Below, piece after piece: positions 8,200 to 17,131 of a stretch of 64,000 nucleotides of DNA. The DNA lies in contig NZ_JAYKZY010000002.1 in NCBI RefSeq assembly GCF_035818615.1, positions 1,304,501 through 1,368,500 on the forward strand, given 5' to 3'. Position 1 is the stretch's first letter. Each line of letters begins with the position of its first letter. A program made the translations under genes and the position numbers. The notes beneath the pieces were generated by a model that was not told the origin of the DNA, searched no databases, and worked only from the letters and a program-made list of their open reading frames with translations. The stretch comes from Sphingobium sp. CR2-8. Its GTDB lineage: Bacteria; Pseudomonadota; Alphaproteobacteria; Sphingomonadales; Sphingomonadaceae.

Positions 8200-9525
8200 A
8201 TGAAACGCAACACATTCGCAAAGGCAGCGCTATCGTCCCTGCTGGTCGCCACGACCATGGTCGGCTGCACCGGCGCGGCGTTCCGCCCGTCGGCTTCGGC
8301 CGTCCGGCAAAAGGGCGATCCGGGCAAGCTCGCCATCACGGCGGAAAGGGCCCTGGCCGACCGGAACGCGACCAAGGCGGTGGAAGCCGCCGAGGCGGCG
8401 GTAGGACTCGAGCCTCAAAATGCCGCCTATCGTCAGATATTGGGCCGTGCCTATGTGCTGGCCGGCCGCTTTGCGTCGGCGGAAACGGCGCTGGGTGACG
8501 CCGTCGCGCTGGGCAACAGCAATGCCAGCACGATCGTCAGCCTGGCCCTGGTGCAGGTGGCGCAAGGTCGGGCCGATGCCGCGCGTAGCCTGCTGACGGC
8601 CAACGCCAGCACCGTGCCTGCCAGCGATTATGGTCTGGCGATGGCGATGGCGGGCGATGCGGGCGAAGGCGTGCGTATCCTGTCCGAAGCGATTCACGAT
8701 CCGTCCGCCACCGTGCGGACGCGCCAGAACCTGGCCTATGCCTATGCGCTGGCCGGGCGCTGGAAGGATGCTCGCCTCATCGTCGGCCTGGACATGGAGC
8801 CGCTGGCCGCGAACAAACGCATTTCCGACTGGGCGCAGATTGCCGAGCCGTCACTGGCACCGATGCGTGTCGCCGCACTGCTGGGCGTGACGATGAACGA
8901 GGCCGATGCAGGCCAACCGGTTGCCCTCGCGCTCGCGCCTGCCGCCACCGCCGCACCGGTCGCCTTGGCTGAGGCTGCGCCGCAGCCTGCACCGCTGCCG
9001 GAAGTCCAGCCGGTGGTGATGGCGGAGGCGGCAGCAGTCCCGCAACCGGTGGTCGAAACCGCGCCCACGATCAAGGCGTCCCGCGCGCCCGTTCGCGTCG
9101 CCGCGCGCGATTTCATCATCGAGGATCGGAACGCCAAGTCCTTCACCGCCAAAACATCATCGACCGGCGAGGCGCGGATGCAGCAGGTCGCGTTCGTGAA
9201 GCCCGTCGCCAATGGCGCCAGCCATTGGGTGGTGCAACTGGGCGCTTATGACAGCGCGGCGATCGCCAAGGAAAAATGGATGGGCATGGCCGGGCGCAGC
9301 GCTACGCTGGCAGCCTTCCCGGTGCTTACCAGCCAGGTGACGGTGAAGGGCAAGGCCTATCACCGCCTAGCCATCAGCGGCTTTGGCAGCCGCGCCGATG
9401 CGATAACGGCATGCCGGACCATTCGCGCCCGCAGCGGTCAGTGCTTCGTCCGTGAAACCGCGCAGGGCGCAACGCCTCAGCGCTGGGCGGTGGCGACCAG
9501 GGGGCGTCAGTTCGCATCGCGCTGA
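8200..9525 (+). CDS. TPR lipoprotein with C-terminal SPOR domain
   Basis: 441 residues. The start ATG 8200 gives a lipoprotein signal (MKRNTFAKAALSSLLVATTM then VGC), so mature Cys26 should be lipidated. TPR-like helices follow (ALADRNATKAVEAAEAAVGL, AAYRQILGRAYVLAGRFASA, ARTRQNLAYAYALAGRWKDA-type repeats), then a Pro/Ala linker. The C-terminal SPOR domain starts SHWVVQLGAYDSAAIAKEKW and ends SGQCFVRE. An upstream GTG at 8188 is in frame but would spoil the signal peptide. It is the last gene of the parA operon and is followed by a strong terminator. A septal or peptidoglycan-associated role is inferred. Confidence 0.85.
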   Translation: MKRNTFAKAALSSLLVATTMVGCTGAAFRPSASAVRQKGDPGKLAITAERALADRNATKAVEAAEAAVGLEPQNAAYRQILGRAYVLAGRFASAETALGDAVALGNSNASTIVSLALVQVAQGRADAARSLLTANASTVPASDYGLAMAMAGDAGEGVRILSEAIHDPSATVRTRQNLAYAYALAGRWKDARLIVGLDMEPLAANKRISDWAQIAEPSLAPMRVAALLGVTMNEADAGQPVALALAPAATAAPVALAEAAPQPAPLPEVQPVVMAEAAAVPQPVVETAPTIKASRAPVRVAARDFIIEDRNAKSFTAKTSSTGEARMQQVAFVKPVANGASHWVVQLGAYDSAAIAKEKWMGMAGRSATLAAFPVLTSQVTVKGKAYHRLAISGFGSRADAITACRTIRARSGQCFVRETAQGATPQRWAVATRGRQFASR

Positions 9526-9552
9526 ACCACAATCTCTCCCCCGAGAAACCTG

Positions 9553-9587
9553 AACGCGCGAGGCCCCGTCGGCTTCGCGCGTTTTTT
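9553..9587 (+). terminator. Rho-independent terminator of the parA-SPOR operon
   Basis: Nine-base stem AACGCGCGA/TCGCGCGTT with a 13-base loop, followed by a run of T residues to 9587. It begins 28 bases after the stop of the SPOR lipoprotein gene. Confidence 0.8.
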
Positions 9588-9640
9588 CTGGGCCGCAGAA
9601 ACGGTCGAATGAGAATTGCGCGATATCGGATTTGGAAAAA

Positions 9641-9715
9641 TGGCTCCCCGAGTAGGATTTGAACCTACGGCCATTCGATTAACAGTCGAATGCTCTACCG
9701 CTGAGCTATCGGGGA
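9641..9715 (-). tRNA. tRNA-Asn (anticodon GTT), copy 1
   Basis: The reverse complement gives a 75-base tRNA including the encoded CCA. Acceptor stem TCCCCGA pairs with TCGGGGA, the D-arm is TAGCTCAGCGGTAGAGCA, the anticodon loop CTGTTAA has GTT, and the T-arm contains GGTTCAAATCC. A second identical gene lies 3.4 kb away on the same strand. Confidence 0.97.
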
Positions 9716-9743
9716 ACGACCGGCTTTCGTCGGACTGGCTGCG

Positions 9744-9772
9744 CCTATGCATCGGCTGATTTGAAATGGCAA
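9744..9772 (-). promoter_or_regulatory. Promoter of tRNA-Asn copy 1
   Basis: On the minus strand a -35 TTGCCA (9767-9772) and a -10 CATAGG (9744-9749) are separated by 17 bases. The same arrangement, TTGCCA-N17-CTATAC, lies at the matching place upstream of the second tRNA-Asn gene, which supports it. Confidence 0.55.
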
Positions 9773-9849
9773 GGGCTTCGCAAGCCCTTGATCTCAAAAA
9801 ATCGTATGCGCCGGGACAGGCAAATTCCGGCCCTGCGTCGACGGCAGAA

Positions 9850-10935
9850 TCAGTCGTCCCTGGGTGAACCGGCCACCCGGGTGATGTGCATTGCGGCCAA
9901 GCCCAAGCCCGGTAGAGCCGACAACAGGTTAAGCGCCATGGTCGCGAGCCAAGGCCGCTCCGCCAACGACCATATCAGCCCTGACCATTTGATCGGTGGC
10001 GCGATCTGACGAGAGCAGGCTCTTTGATATGTCAGCGGGTCGACACCCGCCATTATCGCTTTCGCTGCCGCCATTCCCGTCGCGATCGCGATTCCCACGC
10101 CTTCTCCTGCTATGGACGGGATCACGCCGATCTGATCGCCGATACGATATAGCCCCTCCGACGGACCATCCGCCCGCCAGCCATAAGGGATATTGGCTAT
10201 GGCCTGGGCTTCCCCCACCGCGACGTCGGCCAGCCGGTCTGCCAGCCCCGGCGTTTGCGCAAGGAGGGCGGTCAGCATGGCATCGGGACGCTTGCCCGCC
10301 CTGACGAACGCGCTCTGGCGAACGGCAAGGCAAAGATTGACCGCGCCGTCCTCCTGGCCGACCAGTCCGGCATAGCCCTGGTGGAAGAGATGCAACTCGA
10401 TCGCGTCGCCCAATGTCTGGATCAGTCGCTGACTCGCTGGGAATTGCCAGCGCAGGCCGACGGCGGCATCGTTCGTGGGGGCCGGGCGCGCAGCCCCGCG
10501 CACGTCATGCTTGCCGGTCGCCAATATGAGGTGAGCGGGCGTTTCGGACGTGCCGTCAGCATAGCGGACGACGCCATTGTCGATTCCGCGCACGGTCACG
10601 CCCCGCCGGATGTCGGCACCAGCCGCCGCCGCCTGGTCCAGCAAAGCCGCGTCCAGGCGTCTGCGCGACAGACCGACAGCGGGTGCGGGCAATGCCAGTT
10701 CCGTGACGTGTCGTCCGGCAAACAGGCGGGCGCGATGAATGGCATGTCCACCCAATGCCAGCGGATCGACATTGCATTCCTCCAAAAGTCGAACGCTGTT
10801 CCAACTGAGGAAGCCACCGCAGAGCATGTCCGCTGGTGTGGCGGAACGCTCTATGACGACAGGGCGTAACCCGGCGCGCGACAATTGGATCGCCGCCGCT
10901 GCGCCTGCCGGGCCACCGCCGACGATCAGCGGCAT
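9850..10935 (-). CDS. FAD-dependent oxidoreductase (geranylgeranyl-reductase/hydroxylase-like) of the type III PKS operon
   Basis: 361 residues. The N-terminal Rossmann motif is PLIVGGGPAGAAAAIQLSRA with VVIER as the ribose-binding acid. The second FAD motif IGDQIGVIPSIAGEGVGIAI lies near residue 285. This is the layout of the p-hydroxybenzoate hydroxylase/geranylgeranyl reductase superfamily. ATG 10935 is preferred over TTG 10947. The gene overlaps the methyltransferase gene by 10 bases and is the last of three overlapping genes. By analogy with phenolic-lipid clusters that pair a type III PKS with a methyltransferase and a flavin hydroxylase, it may oxidise the polyketide product. That role is inferred. 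Confidence 0.8.
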   Translation of the reverse strand: MPLIVGGGPAGAAAAIQLSRAGLRPVVIERSATPADMLCGGFLSWNSVRLLEECNVDPLALGGHAIHRARLFAGRHVTELALPAPAVGLSRRRLDAALLDQAAAAGADIRRGVTVRGIDNGVVRYADGTSETPAHLILATGKHDVRGAARPAPTNDAAVGLRWQFPASQRLIQTLGDAIELHLFHQGYAGLVGQEDGAVNLCLAVRQSAFVRAGKRPDAMLTALLAQTPGLADRLADVAVGEAQAIANIPYGWRADGPSEGLYRIGDQIGVIPSIAGEGVGIAIATGMAAAKAIMAGVDPLTYQRACSRQIAPPIKWSGLIWSLAERPWLATMALNLLSALPGLGLAAMHITRVAGSPRDD

Positions 10936-11618
10936 CGTTCGACGCAAAGGCGAAAGGGAAAAGCCCGAAAGACACGCGCGCCCATAATGGCCGCCTCATC
11001 CAGCAACGGCCGCCACTCATCGCGCCGATAAGAGCGCGCGATGGACAGCGTACCGTCCTGCCGCACGATCGGGTGCCATTGCATGAGGCGCGCGAGCAGG
11101 GGGTAGCCGAGATAGGCAAAGCGGTGGCGATGAAGGTCGTTGATCAGCCAGCCGCGACTGGCTTCCCCGTCCATGAAGCGCAGAAATTGGATGAGTTCCT
11201 CGCGCGACATATGATGCGCGACAAGGCTGGACAGGATCACATCCCAATTCTGGTTGGCAAGATCGGCATAATCGCCGGTCCGATAATCGATCTCCATGTC
11301 CTGCGCTGTCGCAGCTTTGGCGACGGCGGCGGATCGCGGATTGAGGTCGATGCCCACCAACGTCAGAGGGATGCGCCGTGTCCTGCCCCATTGGGCAATC
11401 GTGCGCAGCATGTCGCCCGCCCCATATCCTACGTCCAGTATCCGAAGCGGTTCGCCCGGCCGCGCGATCCGGCCCAGGAAGCCGAGCGTCGGGCGCGCCG
11501 CCATCGTCCACTTGTTGACGCGGCTCAGGTCATGGAGCACCGCCGCATAGGTTTCGGGCGGCAAGTCCGGCGCATCCATCTGTTCCTGCGCCATGACGGG
11601 GCGTGAAAGATCGATCAT
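10926..11618 (-). CDS. Class I SAM-dependent methyltransferase of the type III PKS operon
   Basis: 230 residues. Motif I ILDVGYGAGDML binds S-adenosylmethionine, LTLVGIDLNPRSAAVA carries the acidic ribose-binding residue, and VILSSLVAHHMSREELI is motif IV-like. The start ATG 11618 overlaps the PKS stop in an ATGA arrangement, implying translational coupling. It resembles methyltransferases commonly found beside alphaproteobacterial type III PKS genes. A likely job is O- or C-methylation of the polyketide. Confidence 0.85.
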   Translation of the reverse strand: MIDLSRPVMAQEQMDAPDLPPETYAAVLHDLSRVNKWTMAARPTLGFLGRIARPGEPLRILDVGYGAGDMLRTIAQWGRTRRIPLTLVGIDLNPRSAAVAKAATAQDMEIDYRTGDYADLANQNWDVILSSLVAHHMSREELIQFLRFMDGEASRGWLINDLHRHRFAYLGYPLLARLMQWHPIVRQDGTLSIARSYRRDEWRPLLDEAAIMGARVFRAFPFRLCVERCR

Positions 11619-12676
11619 CCTGGCGACCGATAGCGAAAGCCTTCGACTGCGAGGCCGGGGCCGAACGCCAGGGCAACACCGGCAGATGGCCGCGCGTCGT
11701 CAGCCAGGATACGGGCCAGAACGAACATCAGGGTTGCCGAACTCATATTGCCGCAGTCGCGCAACACGGCGCGAGAGGTGTCCAGCGCATTTTCGGGCAG
11801 ATCCAGTCCACGTTCGACGGCGTCCAGGATCGAGCGTCCGCCGCCATGGACGGCCCAACTATCGGTCCTGCCGTCCGCCCATAGGCGTTGATGCATGTCA
11901 GGGTCGGCGAGGGCGCTGGCAACCCGTCCGGGCACCATGCCGGACAGGCCCATCGCGAAACCCGTGTCGGTCACCGTCCATGTGATAAGATCGCCGCTGT
12001 CGGGAAGGGCTACGGAAAAGGGCGCGCTAATCTCAAGGCCCACTGGGCGGGCGCTGACCAGTGACGCCGCCGCGCCATCGGCAAAGAGCAGCATTGCCAG
12101 CAAGGACTCGAGGTCGTCCGCTTGTTGCAGATGCAGGGTGCTCAGTTCGACCGTCACCACGAGCACCACTGCCGTTGGTTGCGAGCGGACGATATGATAG
12201 GCCGTCCGCATAGCGGCGACGGCGGCATAGCAGCCCATGAAGCCGATCAACGTCCGTTCCACCGTCGCGTCCAGACCCAGACGCTGGGCCAATAGTTGAT
12301 CGATGCCTGGCGCGACAAAGCCGGTACAACTGGCCAGCACCAGATGCGTTACGTCATCCAGCGATCCCAGACCACGAATGGCCTGTTCGGCCAGTGCTGG
12401 CGCCGCGTCGGCGTAGAGCGCCATGCGTCGCGCCGTGCCCGGCCACGCCTGGCTGTCATAGAATCCGCCGGTATCGGTCTGCGAACGATCGATTGCTGGG
12501 GGCGGCAGGACACTCCAGCGATGATCGATGGCAGCGCGATCGACCATGCGCGCGAAGACGGCGCTTTCCCGCTCGTCAGCCATCCTCTTCTTCGCCCAGT
12601 TTATAAAAGCGGGGTGAACATCATGGGGTGGGGTCGCGGTGGAAATGGCGTTGATATAAGGGAGTGTGGGATGCAC
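11615..12676 (-). CDS. Type III polyketide synthase (chalcone/alkylresorcinol synthase-like)
   Basis: 353 residues with a complete thiolase-fold triad: nucleophile Cys117 in VLASCTGF, His in WAVHGGGRSILD and Asn in RDCGNMSSATLMFVL. The segment GFMGCYAAVAAMRTA is also typical of bacterial members. Such homodimeric enzymes extend an acyl-CoA starter with malonyl-CoA and cyclise the product to pyrones or resorcinols. I chose GTG 12676, which has AAGGAA five bases upstream; an ATG at 12715 is possible but lacks a good ribosome site. It heads a three-gene overlapping operon with a methyltransferase and a flavoprotein, located between two identical tRNA-Asn genes. Confidence 0.9.
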   Translation of the reverse strand: MHPTLPYINAISTATPPHDVHPAFINWAKKRMADERESAVFARMVDRAAIDHRWSVLPPPAIDRSQTDTGGFYDSQAWPGTARRMALYADAAPALAEQAIRGLGSLDDVTHLVLASCTGFVAPGIDQLLAQRLGLDATVERTLIGFMGCYAAVAAMRTAYHIVRSQPTAVVLVVTVELSTLHLQQADDLESLLAMLLFADGAAASLVSARPVGLEISAPFSVALPDSGDLITWTVTDTGFAMGLSGMVPGRVASALADPDMHQRLWADGRTDSWAVHGGGRSILDAVERGLDLPENALDTSRAVLRDCGNMSSATLMFVLARILADDARPSAGVALAFGPGLAVEGFRYRSPG

Positions 12677-13030
12677 GGGCTTTCCTTGCTGTCGCCGACC
12701 TGCGTGATGAAGCATCCTGCTGTAGCCACAATTTTACCGGTCACGAATTGCGGGTAAAACGAAGCGGAAGCGATAAGGGTTGCAGACAATCCATGGCCCT
12801 TCGCAACTTATGGTCTATGCCGTGAAGATAGCAAGATCGACACGCCATGATGGCAGCGGGGGCCGCATCTGTCGGACAGGGTGGCGCAGAAGTGCGGCGG
12901 TCCCGACCAATTGCTAGCGCAGATAATGCCGATGAAACCCTGACTACAGGGGGCCATGAAAGCGTTCGATCTGGGAATATGGCGCCAGCCGCTCACCTGT
13001 CCGCTATTCCGGGACGGCGATGGTGCAATT
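12677..13030. other. Intergenic stretch between the type III PKS operon and tRNA-Asn copy 2
   Basis: No convincing gene. The left part is lower in GC than the coding sequence nearby and should hold the PKS operon promoter (minus strand). Apparent ORFs here either run antisense into the PKS gene or through the tRNA gene. It is also the right junction of the tRNA-bracketed operon. Confidence 0.6.
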
Positions 13031-13105
13031 TGGCTCCCCGAGTAGGATTTGAACCTACGGCCATTCGATTAACAGTCGAATGCTCTACCGCTGAGCTATC
13101 GGGGA
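13031..13105 (-). tRNA. tRNA-Asn (anticodon GTT), copy 2
   Basis: Base-for-base identical to the first tRNA-Asn copy over all 75 positions, including encoded CCA. The promoter-containing upstream region is similar as well (shared AAATGGCAAG block and -10/-35 spacing), whereas the downstream flanks differ. Confidence 0.97.
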
Positions 13106-13134
13106 GCAGCCCGCTTTCGCTGGGCAGGCGGCGC

Positions 13135-13163
13135 GTATAGCAGCGGGTTTCCGGAAATGGCAA
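13135..13163 (-). promoter_or_regulatory. Promoter of tRNA-Asn copy 2
   Basis: Minus-strand -35 TTGCCA (13158-13163), 17-base spacer and -10 CTATAC (13135-13140), ending about 30 bases before the tRNA. It matches the placement in the first copy. Confidence 0.6.
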
Positions 13164-13182
13164 GCGCCAAATGACGGAAATT

Positions 13183-13959
13183 TCAGGCGATGAATTGTTC
13201 GGCGGCGATGCGGTCGTCAAGTGTATGTTCGGGATCGAAGAGCAGCGTCAGCGGTGTCGCGCGGTCGATGCCGACCTCCACCTGCGCGACGTCGCGCACT
13301 TCGCGCTGGTCGGCCACGGCGCTGACCGGGCGCTTGACGGGGTCCAGCACGGTGAAGCGGATGCTGGTATTTTCCGGCAGGATCGCGCCGCGCCAGCGAC
13401 GGGGGCGGAAGGGGCTGATCGGGGTCAGCGCGACGAGGGCGGACCCCAGCGGCAGGATCGGCCCATGGGCAGACAGATTATAGGCGGTGGAGCCGGCCGG
13501 GGTCGCGACCAGCACCCCGTCGCACACCAGTTCGGGCAGGACCGGGCGGCCGTTTACCTGCACTTCCAGCTTGGCGGTCTGGCGCGTTTCGCGCAGCAAC
13601 GATACTTCGTTGATGGCGGGGATCGAGAAACGCTCACCATCGACCGTATCCACGGTCATGCGGAGCGGATTGACCTTGAAGCTCTTGGCCTTTTCCAGCC
13701 GCTGATCCAGCCGTTCCAGCCGCCATTCGTTCATCAGGAAGCCGACGGTGCCCAGGTTCATGCCGAAGATCGGCAGTATCCGACGCGCCTCCAGCATCGA
13801 ATGGAGCGTCTGGAGCATGAAGCCGTCGCCGCCCAGGGCGATGATCATATCGGCCTGTTCGAACGGGACGAAGTCGTAGGCGGCGCGCAGCCGTTCTTCC
13901 GCCGCGCGTGCAGCCTGGGTGGGGGACGCGACCAGGGCGCGCCGCGGCTCGCTGCTCAT
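13183..13959 (-). CDS. nadK: NAD kinase
   Basis: 258 residues, the usual length of the short alphaproteobacterial NAD kinase. It contains the catalytic GGDG motif in MIIALGGDGFMLQTLH, the NE motif in IPAINEVSLLRET, and the conserved DGVLVATPAGSTAYN segment. It phosphorylates NAD to NADP with ATP and so sets the NADPH pool. The start ATG overlaps the stop of moaA by four bases (ATGA), so both are translated from one transcript. Functional identification is secure. Confidence 0.95.
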   Translation of the reverse strand: MSSEPRRALVASPTQAARAAEERLRAAYDFVPFEQADMIIALGGDGFMLQTLHSMLEARRILPIFGMNLGTVGFLMNEWRLERLDQRLEKAKSFKVNPLRMTVDTVDGERFSIPAINEVSLLRETRQTAKLEVQVNGRPVLPELVCDGVLVATPAGSTAYNLSAHGPILPLGSALVALTPISPFRPRRWRGAILPENTSIRFTVLDPVKRPVSAVADQREVRDVAQVEVGIDRATPLTLLFDPEHTLDDRIAAEQFIA

Positions 13960-14966
13960 CCGCCGGTAACGCTCATGTGCCGACGCGTGGCGGCGCTTTC
14001 GCCCGCGCCGATGCGGAAATCATGGGCGGCAGGTTTCAGCCGCAACGCCCGGTCGATCAGCGGCTCCACGGCAGGCAGGCCGCCTTCGCGCAGGGCGGCC
14101 TTGAAATCGACATGGTCTTCATGGCCCAGGCACATGAAGATCTTGCCCTCGCAGGTCATGCGGATGCGGTTGCAGTCGGCACAGAAATTCTGCGTCAGCG
14201 GGGTGATGAGGCCCAGCTTGATACCCATGCCATCGACCGCATGATAGCGGGCCGGTCCGCCGGTGCGGTGGGACAGGGGCGTGAGGCTGTGTTCGACCTG
14301 AATCGCGTCGGCCACTTTGGTCAGCGGCAGATAATGGTCGGTACGATCTTCGCCGGTGTCGCCCAGCGGCATCGTTTCGATCAGGGTCAGGTCGAAGCCC
14401 TTGTCGCCGCACCAGCGCAACATGGGCAGGATTTCGTCATCGTTGACGCCTTTCAGCGCCACCATGTTGATCTTGATCGCCAGCCCAGCCGCGCGCGCGG
14501 CGTCCAATCCCTCCAGCACCTGTTCGATCCGGCCGCCGCGCGTTACATGAGCGAAGCGGTCGGGGTCGCGGCTGTCGAGGCTGACGTTGATCCGCCGCAC
14601 GCCCGCATCCACCAGCATGTCGGCATGTTCGGCCAGACGCGTGCCGTTGGTTGTGAGCGTCAGTTCTTCCAGACCCTCGCCCAGATGTCGGCCGATCCGG
14701 CGGACGAGGTCACCGATGTCGCGCCGCACGAGCGGTTCGCCGCCGGTCAGCCGGATCTTGCTGATGCCCCGTGCGATGAAGAGGTCGGCGAGCAGCGCGA
14801 TCTCCTCCAGCGTCAGGACCTGGTTCTTGGGAAGGAACTGCATGCGTTCGGCCATGCAGTAGCGGCATCGCAGGTCGCACCGGTCCGTCACCGATATGCG
14901 CAGATAGCTGATCCGGCGGCCAAGGCCGTCGGTCATCAGAGCGCGGGAGGGATCGGCCGGGACCAT
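13956..14966 (-). CDS. moaA: GTP 3',8-cyclase MoaA (molybdenum cofactor biosynthesis)
   Basis: 336 residues. A radical-SAM [4Fe-4S] motif CDLRCRYC (Cys30, 34, 37) lies near the N-terminus, a second cluster motif CADCNRIRMTCEGKIFMC (Cx2Cx13C) lies in the C-terminal third, and the protein ends in the required Gly-Gly tail. MoaA converts GTP to 3',8-cyclo-7,8-dihydro-GTP, the first step of molybdopterin synthesis, together with MoaC. No other moa gene is in the window. It is coupled to nadK through a 4-base overlap. Confidence 0.95.
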   Translation of the reverse strand: MVPADPSRALMTDGLGRRISYLRISVTDRCDLRCRYCMAERMQFLPKNQVLTLEEIALLADLFIARGISKIRLTGGEPLVRRDIGDLVRRIGRHLGEGLEELTLTTNGTRLAEHADMLVDAGVRRINVSLDSRDPDRFAHVTRGGRIEQVLEGLDAARAAGLAIKINMVALKGVNDDEILPMLRWCGDKGFDLTLIETMPLGDTGEDRTDHYLPLTKVADAIQVEHSLTPLSHRTGGPARYHAVDGMGIKLGLITPLTQNFCADCNRIRMTCEGKIFMCLGHEDHVDFKAALREGGLPAVEPLIDRALRLKPAAHDFRIGAGESAATRRHMSVTGG

Positions 14967-15091
14967 GCTGTCTAGCTAGGCGATGGACATGGCCTGTGCA
15001 AGCACCACCGCGCCCAGCCTTGCGAAGTTGCGCCATAGGAAGTTGCAGGGCAGGCAAGAGGTCGGTAACGCCTGTCTGTTAGGGCGTGGCG

Positions 15092-17131
15092 ATGCGCGGC
15101 GCCGGGGAAGTGAATTTGGCAAGTGGGGATCAGAGTGGCGAGGGCCAGCGCAGCCTGTTCATCCTGTCGCCGGGTGACCGCGACGGGCTGATCCAGACGG
15201 CACAGCGCATCGGCTGGCGCGCGATCGGCGCGCGCCGGGCCAAGGATGCCCCCCAACGCTATCTCCACAGCGAAGCGCAGATCGGGCTGGTCGATCTGCG
15301 AGGCGGCGGCGACGTCGACAATCTGCTCGCGCCGCTGGTGCCGGCGATGGAGGCGGGCGGCGGCGCGATCCTGGTGTTGATCGACGCGCGCCATCTGGAT
15401 CAGGTGCCCGCCCTGCTGGCGGTCGGGGCGACGCATTATCTGGCGGGCGCCGTGACCGACATGAGCCTGAAAGCCGCGTTGGCGTCTGCGCATCGGCTGG
15501 TCGAGCGGCTGGGCGGCGGTGTCGCGCACAGCCAGCGGGCGCAGCGCATCCGACGGGGGGACGCGCTTTACTGGGCACTGGGTCGCGACGGATTGCTGCG
15601 GACCAGCGATAGCCTGGCGCAGCATCTGGGATTGACGGATAGCGTCGTCGCGCCTGCGGCGCTGGTCCGCCGACTGCCGCGGGTGGAGCGGCGCGGGGTG
15701 CTGGCGGCGTTGAAGGCGATGCGCAAGGTCGGGCGGCCTGCCGTGCTGGCGCATGCCCTGCCGGATCGGCCGGGGCAGCGGCTGGTCCATCATCTGCGGG
15801 ACACGGACGGCGCGATTGCCGCCGACGTTGAATGGCTGTCGGACGGGCAGGCGCAGGATGGGGGGAGCCGCGACTATCTGACCGGGCTGCGTTCGCGGCA
15901 GGCGGCGCTCGACTGGCTGGCGCGGCGGGCGGGGCTGCCGACCACCATATTGCTGCTGTCGATCAGCCATTTCGACCGGATGAATGCGGCCTATGGGCAA
16001 GTGGTGGGCGACGCGCTGCTGGGGCGCATCGCCCGGCGGATCGAGCGGATGGTGGACGATGTTGCGCCGGACACGATGGTCGCACGCATCGCGGGCACCG
16101 AATTTCTGGTCGGCCTGACCGGCGAAGTGGCGGGCAGCGACCGGGCGACCTTCCTGGCGCGGCAGCTGATCGGCGCGGTCGGGCAGCCGTTCAGCGCGGG
16201 CGACCATCTGATCCGCCTGATCGCCCGGTGCGGTATCGCCCAGGCGCGGACCGAGGACGATGTGACGCAATTGCTGCGTCGGGCGGGCACCGCCCTGTCC
16301 GATGCGCGCCAGGCGGGCGGCGAGGGCATCCGCATCCTGTCGGCCGAAAAGCATAGTCGGCAGGTCGATGCCGACCGGCTGGAGACGGATTTGCGCCTGT
16401 CGCTGGACCGGGGCGAGATCAGTATCGTGTTCCAGCCGCAATATCCCGTCGGCTCCGATCGCATCAGCGGGGTGGAGGCGCTGGCGCGCTGGAACCACCC
16501 CCATTATGGCCCGCTGGGCGCGGGCATATTGTTCGCCACGGCCGAACGATCCGACTATATGTTGCCGCTGTCGGCGCATATCCAGGCGGAGGCGCTGCGG
16601 CAGGCGGCGGCGTGGCCCGGCGCGCTGGCGGACCTGCGCCTGTCGATCAACGTCACGGCGGCGGACATCGCCCAGCCCGGATTCATGACTGATCTGCTGG
16701 GGCTGGTGGATCGCAGCGGTTTTCCGCGATCCCGGTTGACGGTCGAGATTACCGAAAGCGGGCTGATCGAGGATGTGGCCGCAGCGACGGCGCTGCTCAA
16801 CGCACTGCGGGCGGAAGGGCTGGCGGTGGCGATCGACGATTTCGGCACGGGCTATTCCAGTCTCGCCTATCTTAAAAGCCTGCCGCTCGACTATCTGAAG
16901 ATCGACAGCGGACTGGCGCAGGATATCGCCGGGACCGCGCGGGACCGGATCATCGTGCGCGGGGTGATCCATATGGCCAAGTCGCTGGGCCTTAAAGTAA
17001 TCGCCGAAGGGGTGGAGACGGAGGAGCAACTCGACCTGCTGGCGCGGGAAGGTTGCGATTATTGTCAGGGCTTCCTGCGATCGGCGGGCGTGTCTTCCGC
17101 CGACCTCATCAATCTGGTGCTGGCGGGTTAG
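15092..17131 (+). CDS. Putative bifunctional GGDEF/EAL protein, degenerate GGDEF with intact EAL phosphodiesterase
   Basis: About 680 residues, no transmembrane segment. Residues 20-110 may form a receiver-like fold (SLFILSPGDRDGLIQTAQRI). The central GGDEF domain has AGTEF in place of the catalytic GGDEF motif (IAGTEFLVGLTG), so cyclase activity is unlikely. The C-terminal EAL domain keeps VEALARW, SINVTAADI, TVEITESGLI, AIDDFGTGYSS, LKID and IAEGVETEEQ, the set needed for hydrolysis of cyclic di-GMP. ATG 15092 is used; GTG 15086 is an alternative. It is a single gene converging on the MAPEG gene. Probable role: c-di-GMP degradation with the dead GGDEF as a possible GTP sensor. Confidence 0.88.
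   Translation: MRGAGEVNLASGDQSGEGQRSLFILSPGDRDGLIQTAQRIGWRAIGARRAKDAPQRYLHSEAQIGLVDLRGGGDVDNLLAPLVPAMEAGGGAILVLIDARHLDQVPALLAVGATHYLAGAVTDMSLKAALASAHRLVERLGGGVAHSQRAQRIRRGDALYWALGRDGLLRTSDSLAQHLGLTDSVVAPAALVRRLPRVERRGVLAALKAMRKVGRPAVLAHALPDRPGQRLVHHLRDTDGAIAADVEWLSDGQAQDGGSRDYLTGLRSRQAALDWLARRAGLPTTILLLSISHFDRMNAAYGQVVGDALLGRIARRIERMVDDVAPDTMVARIAGTEFLVGLTGEVAGSDRATFLARQLIGAVGQPFSAGDHLIRLIARCGIAQARTEDDVTQLLRRAGTALSDARQAGGEGIRILSAEKHSRQVDADRLETDLRLSLDRGEISIVFQPQYPVGSDRISGVEALARWNHPHYGPLGAGILFATAERSDYMLPLSAHIQAEALRQAAAWPGALADLRLSINVTAADIAQPGFMTDLLGLVDRSGFPRSRLTVEITESGLIEDVAAATALLNALRAEGLAVAIDDFGTGYSSLAYLKSLPLDYLKIDSGLAQDIAGTARDRIIVRGVIHMAKSLGLKVIAEGVETEEQLDLLAREGCDYCQGFLRSAGVSSADLINLVLAG

Noticed and set aside
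9507..9797. ORFs running through the tRNA-Asn genes (also 12993-13220)
   Set aside because: Their core, SSAVEHSTVNRMAVGSNPTRG-like, is simply the translated antisense of the tRNA.
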